Positions 1 through 6,556 are shown, counted from the stretch's first letter. The stretch: DNA of 7,927 nt from an uncultured Collinsella sp. (GCA_900542235.1 UQNB01000085.1:1-7927); one strand, 5' to 3'. Notes: generated by a model not told the origin, from the letters alone. Numbers and translations: made by a program.

Positions 1-455
1 CAGGCAAGGCGCAAAATCGACAGCTCGACATCGTCGAGGGCCGCCGTGCCCGAAAAAATGCTCTCGGGCGGCTTGGGAAACGTGCAATAGCCCGCCAGCG
101 TGGAGCGCATCACGGCGAATAGCTCGTCGATACCAACATTCTTGTACACAAAGCTGTCGACGCCCGCCTCGCGCGCCTGGTCCACAAAGGTGATCTCGGG
201 CATACCCGTCATGATAATGACGCGGCACTCGGGCAGCCGTTCTTTGATGCGCGCCGCCGCCACGATGCCGTTGGAATCGTGCTCGGTGCACACATCCATC
301 AGTATCATGTCCGGACGCTCCTTGAGCACAACGTCCAAGGCATCCGAGGCGTCGGCAATCGCGGCGACAACGGTCATGTCGGGCTGATCGCCCACGGAAC
401 GCGCCAGGCTCTCGCGCAAGATAGCCTGGTCTTCGACGATTAACACGCGGATCAT
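1..455 (-). CDS. NarL/FixJ-family response regulator (partial, C-terminus outside window)
   Basis: Two-component output protein, probably a DNA-binding transcription regulator. Reading from the ATG at 455, 151 residues are visible. They form a receiver domain (about 1-120) with the acidic pair E8/D9, phosphoacceptor D54 in an LMDV context, T83 in MTG and K105 in YKN, all expected positions. After a linker, residues 140-151 (LDDVELSILRLA) match the first helix of a LuxR/GerE helix-turn-helix; the rest lies beyond base 1. The start codon overlaps the stop of the upstream kinase gene as ATGA, so translation is probably coupled and the kinase is the cognate partner. It is the third gene of a three-gene operon. 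The frame is open to the window edge, so the 3' end is simply not in view. The family call is strong; the regulated genes are unknown. Confidence 0.93.
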   Translation of the reverse strand, partial: MIRVLIVEDQAILRESLARSVGDQPDMTVVAAIADASDALDVVLKERPDMILMDVCTEHDSNGIVAAARIKERLPECRVIIMTGMPEITFVDQAREAGVDSFVYKNVGIDELFAVMRSTLAGYCTFPKPPESIFSGTAALDDVELSILRLA

Positions 456-1951
456 GAGCTTCTCCTTTGGACCGTGGCGTTGGAGGCGAGCGGGATGGAC
501 ACCGCAAGTGTAAAGGGCGGGGCGGTGTGGACTTCCAGGCTGCCGCCCAGATTCTGTGCGACATGCCTCATACCAGGGATACCCGTTCCCTCGCGATACG
601 ATACGGGTGCAGGCGTGCCGTCGTTAGAAACGGTCATCCACGCAACAGCGCCGTCTTCCGACGTCTCCTGCCGCAGGCGCACATGGACCTGATGGGCCTG
701 CGCATGCTTGGTGGCATTGGTCGAGGCTTCGCGGATAATCTGCAGAAAGGCCGCGGCGACACGTGCGTCGCTTGGCAGCTCGCCCTCCACATCGATCTGC
801 ACGCTCACCAGACCAAAGGCATGGACGATATCGCCCAGTTGCTCTGCCGGTTCGGTGTCGCCCCCGCTGCGCAGATCGGCAGCAATTGAGCGCAGCAGCG
901 GGTCGATCCGCTCGAGTGACACGTCATCCAGGCGCCCCTCCTCCAAATAACGATGGAGGATGGACAGGCGCTGCCCGATCACGTCGTGCACGCGAGCGCG
1001 TATACGCAGATAGGCCGCGTTGTCAGCAACTTTTTTGACTTCTTCGATCTGGGCTTGGAGCTCTTGGCCCGCAAGCTCAAGCAGGTGGTTGGCTTGCGCC
1101 AGGCGATCGTGAGCATGCGCATACTCTGTTACATCCAGACCGATAATGCGCTCGAAGAGGCGGCCCGAAACCATAACGTCATCGTGCACAAACAAGCGAA
1201 TCTCGGCGGGAGAAACCTCGACCACAACGCGCGCCTCACCAAAGCGGTCCAGATTAATGCGCACGCGGTTCTGGCTGCTTTCGGGCATTTGCATGCTGAG
1301 TTTACGCAGGTCGTTCCATGTACCGCTCATATCGTCTAGGTCGGTGGGCATATGAAACTCCACCAGGTTTTTGCGCATGCAGCGGTTCATGAGCAGCGGA
1401 CGGCCCCTCGGGTCTAGATACAGGATACCCACGGGGATCACGTTGATGGTCTCGATCGTCGAGAACGCGGTGATATCCTCCTGGCGGTTACGGACGTCCA
1501 TCAAGAGCGCCGCGATGGAACGGAACAGGAAGAACGCTCCCTCTGCGATAAGGACAACGGTCCACGCCGAGCCCATGGCAAAAACCACCGGTGGTGTAAC
1601 GGCGACAACAAGCAGCAGCTCGACCAGCATGACGAGGCGACGATAGTGCACCATAAGCACCACGCCATAGGCAAAGATCGCGGCGTTCAGCCACAACGCT
1701 CCGCCCATTGCCCTGGCGCAAACGTCAAGCGGCGCCACCAGATACGAGCCAGACGACGCGAATAAGATGAGCGCCGAAATCATCAGGTGAAGCACAAGGC
1801 TCGCCTCGTAGGCGCAAATCACCTTACGGTTATAGGACGAGCGGCGCGATGCGATGAGCGGGACGTGGATCGTCTGCAGACACGCAGCCAGGGCAAAGAC
1901 AACATCGAGCGCAACGATTTGGGGAAGGATGAGCGAAATCTGCATCGTCAC
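452..1951 (-). CDS. Membrane sensor histidine kinase, HisKA_3/NarL-DesK type
   Basis: Autophosphorylating sensor kinase, 499 aa from a GTG at 1951 (an ATG two codons in is an alternative). Residues 1-150 hold about five to six hydrophobic segments (roughly 10-32, 48-76, 85-102, 105-126, 128-151). Residues 165-280 look PAS-like, with IPVGILYLDPRGRPLLMNR at 172-190 and a second PAS-like end near FERIIGLDVTEY. A coiled-coil stretch (280-318) leads to the dimerisation helix with H-box VHDVIGQRL, phosphoacceptor H322. The ATP-binding domain has N-box REASTNATKHA (N412), a D-box-like SNDG (442-445) and a G-box GTGIPGM (455-461). All catalytic motifs are intact. The GTG overlaps the TGA of the upstream gene as GTGA, preceded by GAGG about 7 nt away; its own stop overlaps the regulator start as ATGA. 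It should phosphorylate that regulator. The signal is unknown. Confidence 0.94.
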   Translation of the reverse strand: MTMQISLILPQIVALDVVFALAACLQTIHVPLIASRRSSYNRKVICAYEASLVLHLMISALILFASSGSYLVAPLDVCARAMGGALWLNAAIFAYGVVLMVHYRRLVMLVELLLVVAVTPPVVFAMGSAWTVVLIAEGAFFLFRSIAALLMDVRNRQEDITAFSTIETINVIPVGILYLDPRGRPLLMNRCMRKNLVEFHMPTDLDDMSGTWNDLRKLSMQMPESSQNRVRINLDRFGEARVVVEVSPAEIRLFVHDDVMVSGRLFERIIGLDVTEYAHAHDRLAQANHLLELAGQELQAQIEEVKKVADNAAYLRIRARVHDVIGQRLSILHRYLEEGRLDDVSLERIDPLLRSIAADLRSGGDTEPAEQLGDIVHAFGLVSVQIDVEGELPSDARVAAAFLQIIREASTNATKHAQAHQVHVRLRQETSEDGAVAWMTVSNDGTPAPVSYREGTGIPGMRHVAQNLGGSLEVHTAPPFTLAVSIPLASNATVQRRSS

Positions 1952-3831
1952 TCACCCGCCCTCGGCATCAAGACGATCATGCGCAGCTGGCCGGGCTCGC
2001 CCTCAAGACGATATGCCACGTTGCGCCCTTGCAAAGCGCTTTCGAGCTCTTGCGCAGCGGGTGTCTGCGAAAGATCTGCATCATCGTTGGAAAAAAGCGT
2101 GGCGCGCAGCTCGACACTGCATCGGTCATGGTCGCCCAAGTGATACATAAGCGCCGGATGGTCGGTGGTGTAGGCAAAAAACGCAAAGTCATACACGCAG
2201 TCGTACAGGGCGCTTACCGTACTGGCGTGCATCGGGCGCCGTATGGCGATAATCGAGGCGCAATCGATATCGATGGTGCGCAGGTCGCTCGCGAGCTCGT
2301 TGGCAATGAGCTGAATGCGGTCGCGATCAAAACCGCTCTCCCCGTGCTGTGCCAACGTGAGCGACCCCTTGCGCTTGCAATAGGCGACGAGCATCTTGGC
2401 GCGCTGCAGCATGCGGTAGCGCTCGTGCGAAGACGCTTCGTCGGTCAACGGCGGCAGCGAGCTCAGCAGGTCGTACATCCCTTCGAGCGCGCGGGCAAGC
2501 GCCTGGTCCACATCTTGGACCAGCAAGGTCTCGGCCTCTTGATCTGCCAGGTGCGTCTTAAGGTCGTAGTCGGCGGCGAGCAGCTCGTTTTGACGTTGCA
2601 GTTCCATACGCCGATGCGCCAGTTCACGGTTAAGCTCGTTGAGCTCCGACACGTCTTGGGCAAGCAGGGCCGATCCGCCCAGCAGTGGAAAGGCACGGTA
2701 CATCACATCGGGATCGGACGCCACGGCAAAGGCATGGGCGCGGCCGTGCTCCTGGGTCCGCAACTCCTCACGCACGCCCACCGGCATTGGCTTTGACACT
2801 GGCGTGGCATAGACTTCCTGCAGGTCGCGCGTTAGAACTTTGAGGTCGAGCGGCAAGGTGTCGAAGATGCCGGCGATGTCGTGATACGACGGAATGACAC
2901 CGCAATCGAGACAGATTTCCATCGCCACCACGCACAGGACGCAATAGACGAGCGAAAAGTTGAGCCTCCATGCCCAGGGCACGCGCAACGCATACGAGAT
3001 GGCAAAGAATGCGCCACCCAGCAGTACGAGCGCCGCCGTGCCCGAGAAACGCTGGATGCGAAAGGACGAGGACCGACCAACCAGGATAAAAAAGGCCACG
3101 AAGTCAAAGGCCGTCCACACGAGGACAGCGAAATAACCCCAGCCGTACGTGTAATCGTTGCTCCAGGTGTCGCTTGTACGGTCAAAGCGGAAGACCTGCT
3201 GGTGAAAATCGTTGGTGAGCACAAATCCGATAAGCAGGATGGCCACAATCCACAGCGCAGCGCAGTAGCGGCGACCCAGGCGGTGTTGCTCCAGGCCCGC
3301 AAGGCGCAGACCACACAACTGGTAGAGCAGCGGAATGAATGTCATGGGCACGTAGTACAGGTACCACAGGATCGTGGCGTAGACCGGTGTGAACGACTTG
3401 TATTTGAGGATGACCTCAATCATCCAGAGGGCGCAGATGGTGGCGATGGCAACAAGGCGGCGGCGCAACACATAGTCCAAACAGCGTAGATAGACCGATA
3501 CGCCCCAGATCGAAAATATAATTGCGGCGACAAGCAGCGGGAGAGAGCTCGAATGGACGAGCGCACCCACGACCTCTTCGGACACCTTGCTATAGGCGGG
3601 CACGGCATTAGAGAGTTTGGGGTCGAAGGCGAACAGCGCCGGCAAGACTGCCAAAAGCATAAGGAACAGCGCGGTGATGGCGCCGGCGATAGCAAAGACG
3701 CGGCGGCGGTACACCTGATGTGTTATGCCAACAAGGAATCGCGGCATGGCGAAGAGCCTGCCGCCCCTGGGATCCGCCACGGGAGCGGATCGGGCGGCCG
3801 CGTGGCCGATATGTCGCTCGCGGGTACCCAT
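1948..3831 (-). CDS. 8-TM sensor protein with degenerate histidine-kinase-like cytoplasmic region
   Basis: First gene of the signalling operon; 627 aa from the ATG at 3831. One TM (about 46-68) is followed by an external loop and then seven hydrophobic segments between about 96 and 307. They carry LTNDFHQQVFRF near 205-216, which resembles the histidine-kinase N-terminal 7TM sensor family (inference from memory of that family). The cytoplasmic part (308-627) has a PAS-like stretch, a long coiled coil (about 391-435) and a helix YRMLQRAKMLVAYCKRKGSL (472-491). I cannot find an HDxxGQ H-box, an N-box or any glycine-rich ATP lid, although the C-terminal 120 residues keep alternating helix/strand character. 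It is therefore probably a non-catalytic sensor or partner of the intact kinase it overlaps (GTGA). The start is uncertain: the ATG at 3747 gives 599 aa, with a weak AGG upstream. The ATG at 3912 lies inside a strong hairpin and is unlikely. Confidence 0.85.
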   Translation of the reverse strand: MGTRERHIGHAAARSAPVADPRGGRLFAMPRFLVGITHQVYRRRVFAIAGAITALFLMLLAVLPALFAFDPKLSNAVPAYSKVSEEVVGALVHSSSLPLLVAAIIFSIWGVSVYLRCLDYVLRRRLVAIATICALWMIEVILKYKSFTPVYATILWYLYYVPMTFIPLLYQLCGLRLAGLEQHRLGRRYCAALWIVAILLIGFVLTNDFHQQVFRFDRTSDTWSNDYTYGWGYFAVLVWTAFDFVAFFILVGRSSSFRIQRFSGTAALVLLGGAFFAISYALRVPWAWRLNFSLVYCVLCVVAMEICLDCGVIPSYHDIAGIFDTLPLDLKVLTRDLQEVYATPVSKPMPVGVREELRTQEHGRAHAFAVASDPDVMYRAFPLLGGSALLAQDVSELNELNRELAHRRMELQRQNELLAADYDLKTHLADQEAETLLVQDVDQALARALEGMYDLLSSLPPLTDEASSHERYRMLQRAKMLVAYCKRKGSLTLAQHGESGFDRDRIQLIANELASDLRTIDIDCASIIAIRRPMHASTVSALYDCVYDFAFFAYTTDHPALMYHLGDHDRCSVELRATLFSNDDADLSQTPAAQELESALQGRNVAYRLEGEPGQLRMIVLMPRAGE

Positions 3832-3842
3832 AGTGCTTTTAG

Positions 3843-3848
3843 TGTACC
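3843..3848 (-). promoter_or_regulatory. Possible -10 element of the signalling operon
   Basis: The minus strand reads TACACT here, 9 nt before the ATG at 3831. Transcription would begin within a few bases of that ATG, giving a leaderless or nearly leaderless message; no Shine-Dalgarno sequence precedes this ATG. I see no convincing -35 box. If the ATG at 3747 is the true start, the same promoter would give a leader of about 85-90 nt. Confidence 0.3.
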
Positions 3849-3898
3849 GACAGATGGGTCGAAAAAGCGGGCCGCATGTCCCAAAATCCGCAGACGGC

Positions 3899-3937
3899 AA
3901 GGCGCCCGGCAAGCATTAACTGCTCGCCGGGCGCCTT
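3899..3937. terminator. Strong 12-bp hairpin, terminator-like but lacking a U-tract
   Basis: Perfect 12-bp GC-rich arms AAGGCGCCCGGC (3899-3910) and GCCGGGCGCCTT (3926-3937). One mismatch is followed by a further 4-bp stem (AGCA/TGCT) and a TTAAC loop. It lies between the glucosidase stop and the signalling operon. It could be a terminator for the glucosidase transcript on the minus strand, but GCCGTC follows the stem there rather than a T-run, and GGTTAGG follows on the plus strand. Termination is therefore inferred, perhaps degenerate or Rho-assisted; the hairpin itself is directly visible. Confidence 0.5.
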
Positions 3938-3991
3938 GGTTAGGAGACTATGAGGATGAGCACGCGAAATTCACAGCGGTCAGGCCCGCCC

Positions 3992-4099
3992 CCTAAGGAC
4001 CTGAGGTGCTCAAGATTGGGAGCGACAAGCCCGACGAAGCGTACTTAGGTACGCAAGGAGGGTTGGAGCCCCAAGGTTGAGCGTCTCAGTGCCCTTAGG
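3992..4099. repeat. 108-bp imperfect palindrome overlapping the glucosidase stop codon
   Basis: Nested inverted segments share one centre near 4045. They are CCTAAGG/CCTTAGG (3992 and 4093), CTGAG/CTCAG (4001 and 4085), GCTCAA/TTGAGC (4008 and 4077), TTGGG/CCCAA (4016 and 4070), AGCCC/GGGTT (4028 and 4060), and a central perfect GCGTAC-TTAG-GTACGC (4039-4054). Small mismatched bulges separate the stems. The glucosidase TAA (4097-4095) sits in the outer arm. The size and symmetry suit a MITE-like or repeated extragenic palindrome, or a 3' mRNA structure. No transposase or target-site duplication is evident. Confidence 0.6.
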
Positions 4100-5526
4100 A
4101 CAGGTCCTCACCATTAGAAGCAATAACCTTCTTGTACCAGTCAAAGCTCTTCTTTTTGGAACGCTTGAGGGTGCCGTTGCCGGCGTCGTCGCGGTCCACA
4201 TAGATAAAGCCGTAGCGCTTGGACATCTCGCCCGTGCCGGCCGAGACCAGGTCGATCGGGCCCCAGGTGGTGTAGCCCAGCAGGTCAACGCCGTCCTCGG
4301 TCACCGCATCGCGCATCGCGGCAATATGCTGACGCAGGAAGTCGATACGGTAGTCGTCGTTGATGGAGCCATCCTCCTCGACAACATCCTTGGCGCCCCA
4401 GACCGTTCTCAACCACAAACAGCGGCTTCTGATAGCGGTCGTACAGGTCGTTGAGCGTGATGCGGAAGCCCAGCGGATCGATAGCCCAGCCCCACTGGCT
4501 CTCCTGCAGATAGGGGTTCTTGGCGCCGGCGAAGGCGTTGCCCTGGGTGCGCTCGATATCGGGGTTGTCGGCACCGGCAGAGCAGCGGGTGCTGTAGTAG
4601 CTAAAGCTGATGAAGTCGACGGTGTTGGCGGCCAGGATCTCGCGATCCTCATCGGTCATCCCGACGTCGATGCCCAGACGCTCGAGCTTCTTGAGTGCAT
4701 AGGCCGGGTAGTAGCCGCGGCTCTGGACGTCGACAAAGAAGTAGTTGTTCTGGTTGTCGAGCTGCGCCTGACGCACGCCGCCCGGACGGCAGCTGTAGGG
4801 ATAGTAGGTGCCCGCGGCGAGCATGCAGCCGATCTTGACCTCGGGGTCGATCTCGTGGGCGATCTTGGTTGCCCAAGCACTGGCGACGAGCTCGTTGTGG
4901 GCGGCCAGGTACTCGACGGCTTCCTTGTTCTCGCCCTCCTCAAAGACCAGGCCGGCACCCATAAACGGCAGGTGCAGGATCATGTTGATCTCGTTGAAGG
5001 TGAGCCAGTACTTCACCAGGCCCTTGTAGCGGGTGAAGATCGTGGTCGCGAGGTTCTTGTAGAAGTCGATGAGCTTGCGGTTGCGCCAGCCGCCGTACTC
5101 CTTGATGAGGTGGACGGGGCAGTCGAAGTGCGTGATGGTCACGAGCGGCTCGATGCCGTGCGCCTGGCACTCGCGGAACACGTCCTCGTAGAAGGCCAGG
5201 CCGGCCTCGTTGGGCTCGGCCTCGTCACCGTTGGGGAAGATACGGGTCCAGGCCAGGCTCATGCGGAAGGTCTTAAAGCCCATCTCGGCAAAGAGGGCAA
5301 TGTCCTCCTTGTAGTGATGGTAGAAATCGATGCCGGTCTGCGCGGGATAGTAATAGCCGTCCTCGAAGTCGAGCATCTTGCGCTGGCCGGAGACCACCGC
5401 ATAGCGCTCGGGGCCGTGCGGCGCCACATCCACGTTGGCCAGGCCGCGGCCGTCCACGTTGTAGGCGCCCTCGCACTGGTTGGCAGCCGTCGCGCCGCCC
5501 CACAGGAAGCCATTACGGAAAGCCAT
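4095..5526 (-). pseudogene. GH1 6-phospho-beta-glucosidase, disrupted by a single-base frameshift
   Basis: Cytoplasmic enzyme family that hydrolyses PTS-imported phosphorylated beta-glucosides (cellobiose-6-P, arbutin-6-P and similar) to glucose-6-phosphate plus aglycone. The start is ATG at 5526, with AGGA 7 nt upstream; an in-frame GTG at 5544 would overlap that Shine-Dalgarno site. Motifs: N-terminal FLWGGATAANQCEGA, H133-F-D, acid/base E179 in TFNEIN and nucleophile E373 in FVVENG. An extra base in the C4 run at 4396-4399 shifts the frame after G377. Translation would then run about 36 foreign residues to a stop at 4285, giving about 413 aa. The next frame supplies the exact missing end (AKDVVEEDG onward, 99 residues), including the phosphate-binding S428, K436 and Y438 of the SAGTGEMSKRYGF region. 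The corrected protein is 476 aa, normal for the family. No other lesion is visible, so a recent mutation or a sequencing error are both plausible. No PTS genes lie nearby. Confidence 0.9.
4396..4399 (-). other. Frameshift site in the glucosidase gene (extra base in a C4 run)
   Basis: On the coding strand, GGT CTG GGG CGC CAA GGA is read where the family needs GGT CTG GGC GCC AAG GAT (G-L-G-A-K-D). Removing one G of the four restores a continuous 476-codon gene. A run of four is short for phase variation by slippage, and I see no stimulatory structure or slippery heptamer that would suggest programmed recoding. Confidence 0.88.
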
Positions 5527-5561
5527 GCATCGATCCTTTCGCACGCTGTTGTCATAGGCTC

Positions 5562-5590
5562 AGTATCCCTACAAACAACGCGTCGCTCAA
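5562..5590 (-). promoter_or_regulatory. Putative sigma-70-type promoter of the glucosidase gene
   Basis: On the minus strand, -35 TTGAGC (5590-5585) and -10 GATACT (5567-5562) are separated by 17 bp. Each matches four of six consensus positions. Transcription would start near 5555, giving a leader of about 29 nt that contains the AGGA ribosome site. I see no antiterminator (LicT/RAT) hairpin and no clear operator. Confidence 0.4.
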
Positions 5591-5676
5591 CGGCAACGAC
5601 GTAGGCCGATACTTCTTTTCGCGCGGGTGCTCGGCAGCCGCCCCGTCTGACACTTTTTGATACCCGCCCGCCCAAT

Positions 5677-5709
5677 CCACCACAAAAGGGACAGGCACCT
5701 TTGTGGTGG
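5677..5709. repeat. REP-like hairpin with GGGACAGGCACC loop
   Basis: Perfect 10-bp arms CCACCACAAA (5677-5686) and TTTGTGGTGG (5700-5709) flank a 13-nt loop AGGGACAGGCACC. The GGGACAGG(C/T)ACC core flanked by CAAA/TTTG arms is a pattern I associate with dispersed palindromes mobilised by REP-associated (Y1/RAYT-type) transposases. That association is recalled, not searched. No transposase lies in the window. Confidence 0.55.
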
Positions 5710-5717
5710 TTGGAGGC

Positions 5718-5857
5718 GGTTTGTCTCGATCTGTAACAGTTAGGCAGCCAAAACCGGGCTTGGTGTTACAGATCGAGATTTTCGAACAGCCCCTACGGTT
5801 TGTCTAAATCTGTAACAAGTAGAGACGATTTAGCCCGCTAGATGTTACAGATCGAGA
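5718..5857. repeat. Tandem pair of 55-bp palindromes at 79-bp period
   Basis: Unit A (5724-5778) has arms TCTCGATCTGTAACA and TGTTACAGATCGAGA, a perfect 15-bp stem. Unit B (5803-5857) has TCTAAATCTGTAACA with an identical right arm, so its stem carries two mismatches. Both left arms are preceded by GGTTTG (5718 and 5797). All matching elements are offset by exactly 79 bp, while the 25-nt loops differ. Conserved arms with variable loops indicate a REP/BIME-like repeat pair rather than a simple duplication. It lies between the DUF4867 stop and the glucosidase promoter and may also stabilise or end transcripts. Confidence 0.7.
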
Positions 5858-5866
5858 TGGAAGATT

Positions 5867-6511
5867 CTAGTCGCAGGCGATGTCGAGGTTCTTGCCGACG
5901 AGGCCCACGTAGCCGCCTTCGGCAGCCTTGGGGCTGTCGGCGTGGCAGAGGACCCACTTGTCAGCCTTCCAGTAGCAGTAGCTGTCGCCAGCCGCGGGCA
6001 TGTCGGCCGCAGCCTCGGGGCGCGGGCCGTTGGTGCCGGCGGGCAGCGCCACCATCACCTGGAAGCCCCCATCGTCGACCATGCACGGCGTGTAGTGAAG
6101 CGTGGTGTTGAAAACCTCGACAACCTTGCCCGCCGGCACGCGGAACGCCTTGACGCACGCGGTGTCGAGCTTGCCGTCCTCGATCTCCCAGCGATGTGCC
6201 ACAAGCAGGATAAAATCGCGGGCGCCCAGGTTGAATTCGCTGGCGCGGTGATACTCCAGGCAGTTGAGCTGCGTGTTGTGGCCGTTGCACCAGCCCAGTT
6301 GGAAGGGGCGGCCGCCAAACATGAGAAAGCCCAGTTTATCGGCATCCTTGACGCTCTCGAGCTCGGGCGCGCTCGCCACGTATTTGCTGCCCTCAGGGAT
6401 GGGCGTGGAGGCAAGCGCCTCGAGCACGGGTGACGTAAGCTCGGACGAAACGTCATCCCAAACGTTGCCATAGGATTTGAACTCGGGATCGTTGACAGAG
6501 TAGATATGCAT
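5867..6511 (-). CDS. DUF4867 family cupin-like protein
   Basis: 214 aa from ATG 6511, chosen because AGGAG (6521-6517) lies 5 nt upstream; a GTG two codons earlier abuts that site. The N-terminus (MHIYSVNDPEFKSYGNV) and central CNGHNTQLNCLEYHRASE match my recollection of DUF4867, a cupin-fold family of unknown reaction often found near carbohydrate genes. Cupin-type elements: E86-x-H88-x3-E92 followed by FNLG resembles cupin motif 1, and FRVPAGKVVEVFNTTLH (123-139, with P126, G128 and H139) resembles motif 2. C75, H78 and H139 are further possible metal ligands. There is no signal peptide or TM, so it is cytoplasmic. A strong intrinsic terminator isolates it from luxS, and it has its own promoter under a nested dyad, suggesting specific repression. 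A sugar isomerase or lyase-like role is possible but unproven. Confidence 0.85.
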   Translation of the reverse strand: MHIYSVNDPEFKSYGNVWDDVSSELTSPVLEALASTPIPEGSKYVASAPELESVKDADKLGFLMFGGRPFQLGWCNGHNTQLNCLEYHRASEFNLGARDFILLVAHRWEIEDGKLDTACVKAFRVPAGKVVEVFNTTLHYTPCMVDDGGFQVMVALPAGTNGPRPEAAADMPAAGDSYCYWKADKWVLCHADSPKAAEGGYVGLVGKNLDIACD

Positions 6512-6556
6512 GTTCACTCCTGTTCGTAAATGTGACTATACGAACATTCTAGAACA
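6511..6556. promoter_or_regulatory. Nested dyad operator (four TGTTC half-sites) over the DUF4867 promoter
   Basis: TGTTC occurs at 6511-6515 and 6521-6525, and its complement GAACA at 6542-6546 and 6552-6556. All four share one symmetry centre (6533.5), with exactly 10 bp between the outer and inner sites on each side. The inner pair extends to TGTTCGTA/TACGAACA (6521-6528, 6539-6546). The dyad covers the -10 box, the Shine-Dalgarno sequence and the first base of the start codon, so a bound protein would block expression. The regulator is not identified. Confidence 0.6.
6535..6540 (-). promoter_or_regulatory. -10 box of the DUF4867 gene
   Basis: The minus strand reads TATAGT, five of six consensus positions, about 23 nt before the ATG at 6511. 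Transcription would start near 6528. No good -35 hexamer sits 15-18 bp upstream (the best are CATGTT or TCATGT), so the promoter may be weak or need an activator. Confidence 0.45.

Larger units (their letters stand above)
5527..5866. other. 340-bp gene-free region carrying repeats
   Basis: No ORF here has coding character. Apart from the glucosidase promoter and leader at its left end, the region is occupied by one 33-bp hairpin (5677-5709) and two related palindromes (5718-5857), annotated separately. Bases 5591-5676 show nothing I can interpret. No T-run terminator follows the DUF4867 stop on the minus strand, so the palindromes may form its 3' end. Confidence 0.7.

Noticed and set aside
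2029..2796. 255-codon plus-strand frame opposite the sensor protein, and a similar one at 2881-3489
   Set aside because: No domain character, Q/R/H/V-rich composition typical of antisense frames; the opposite strand has clear TM and coiled-coil patterns.
3832..3912. 27-codon N-terminal extension of the sensor protein from an ATG at 3912
   Set aside because: The ATG lies within the loop of a strong hairpin, no ribosome site precedes it, and the peptide is proline/cysteine-rich with no membrane-protein character.
4285..4420. Programmed ribosomal frameshift in the glucosidase gene
   Set aside because: No slippery heptamer, no internal Shine-Dalgarno stimulator and no downstream pseudoknot that I can see; the family does not use recoding.
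4360..5604. 414-codon open frame on the plus strand opposite the glucosidase
   Set aside because: It mirrors a highly conserved GH1 gene, has a low-complexity V/A/L/D/G-rich composition and no recognisable domain. High GC with few antisense stops explains it.
5718..5857. CRISPR array
   Set aside because: Only two units, each an inverted repeat with an unlike loop, and no regular spacers or cas genes; REP-like palindromes fit better.
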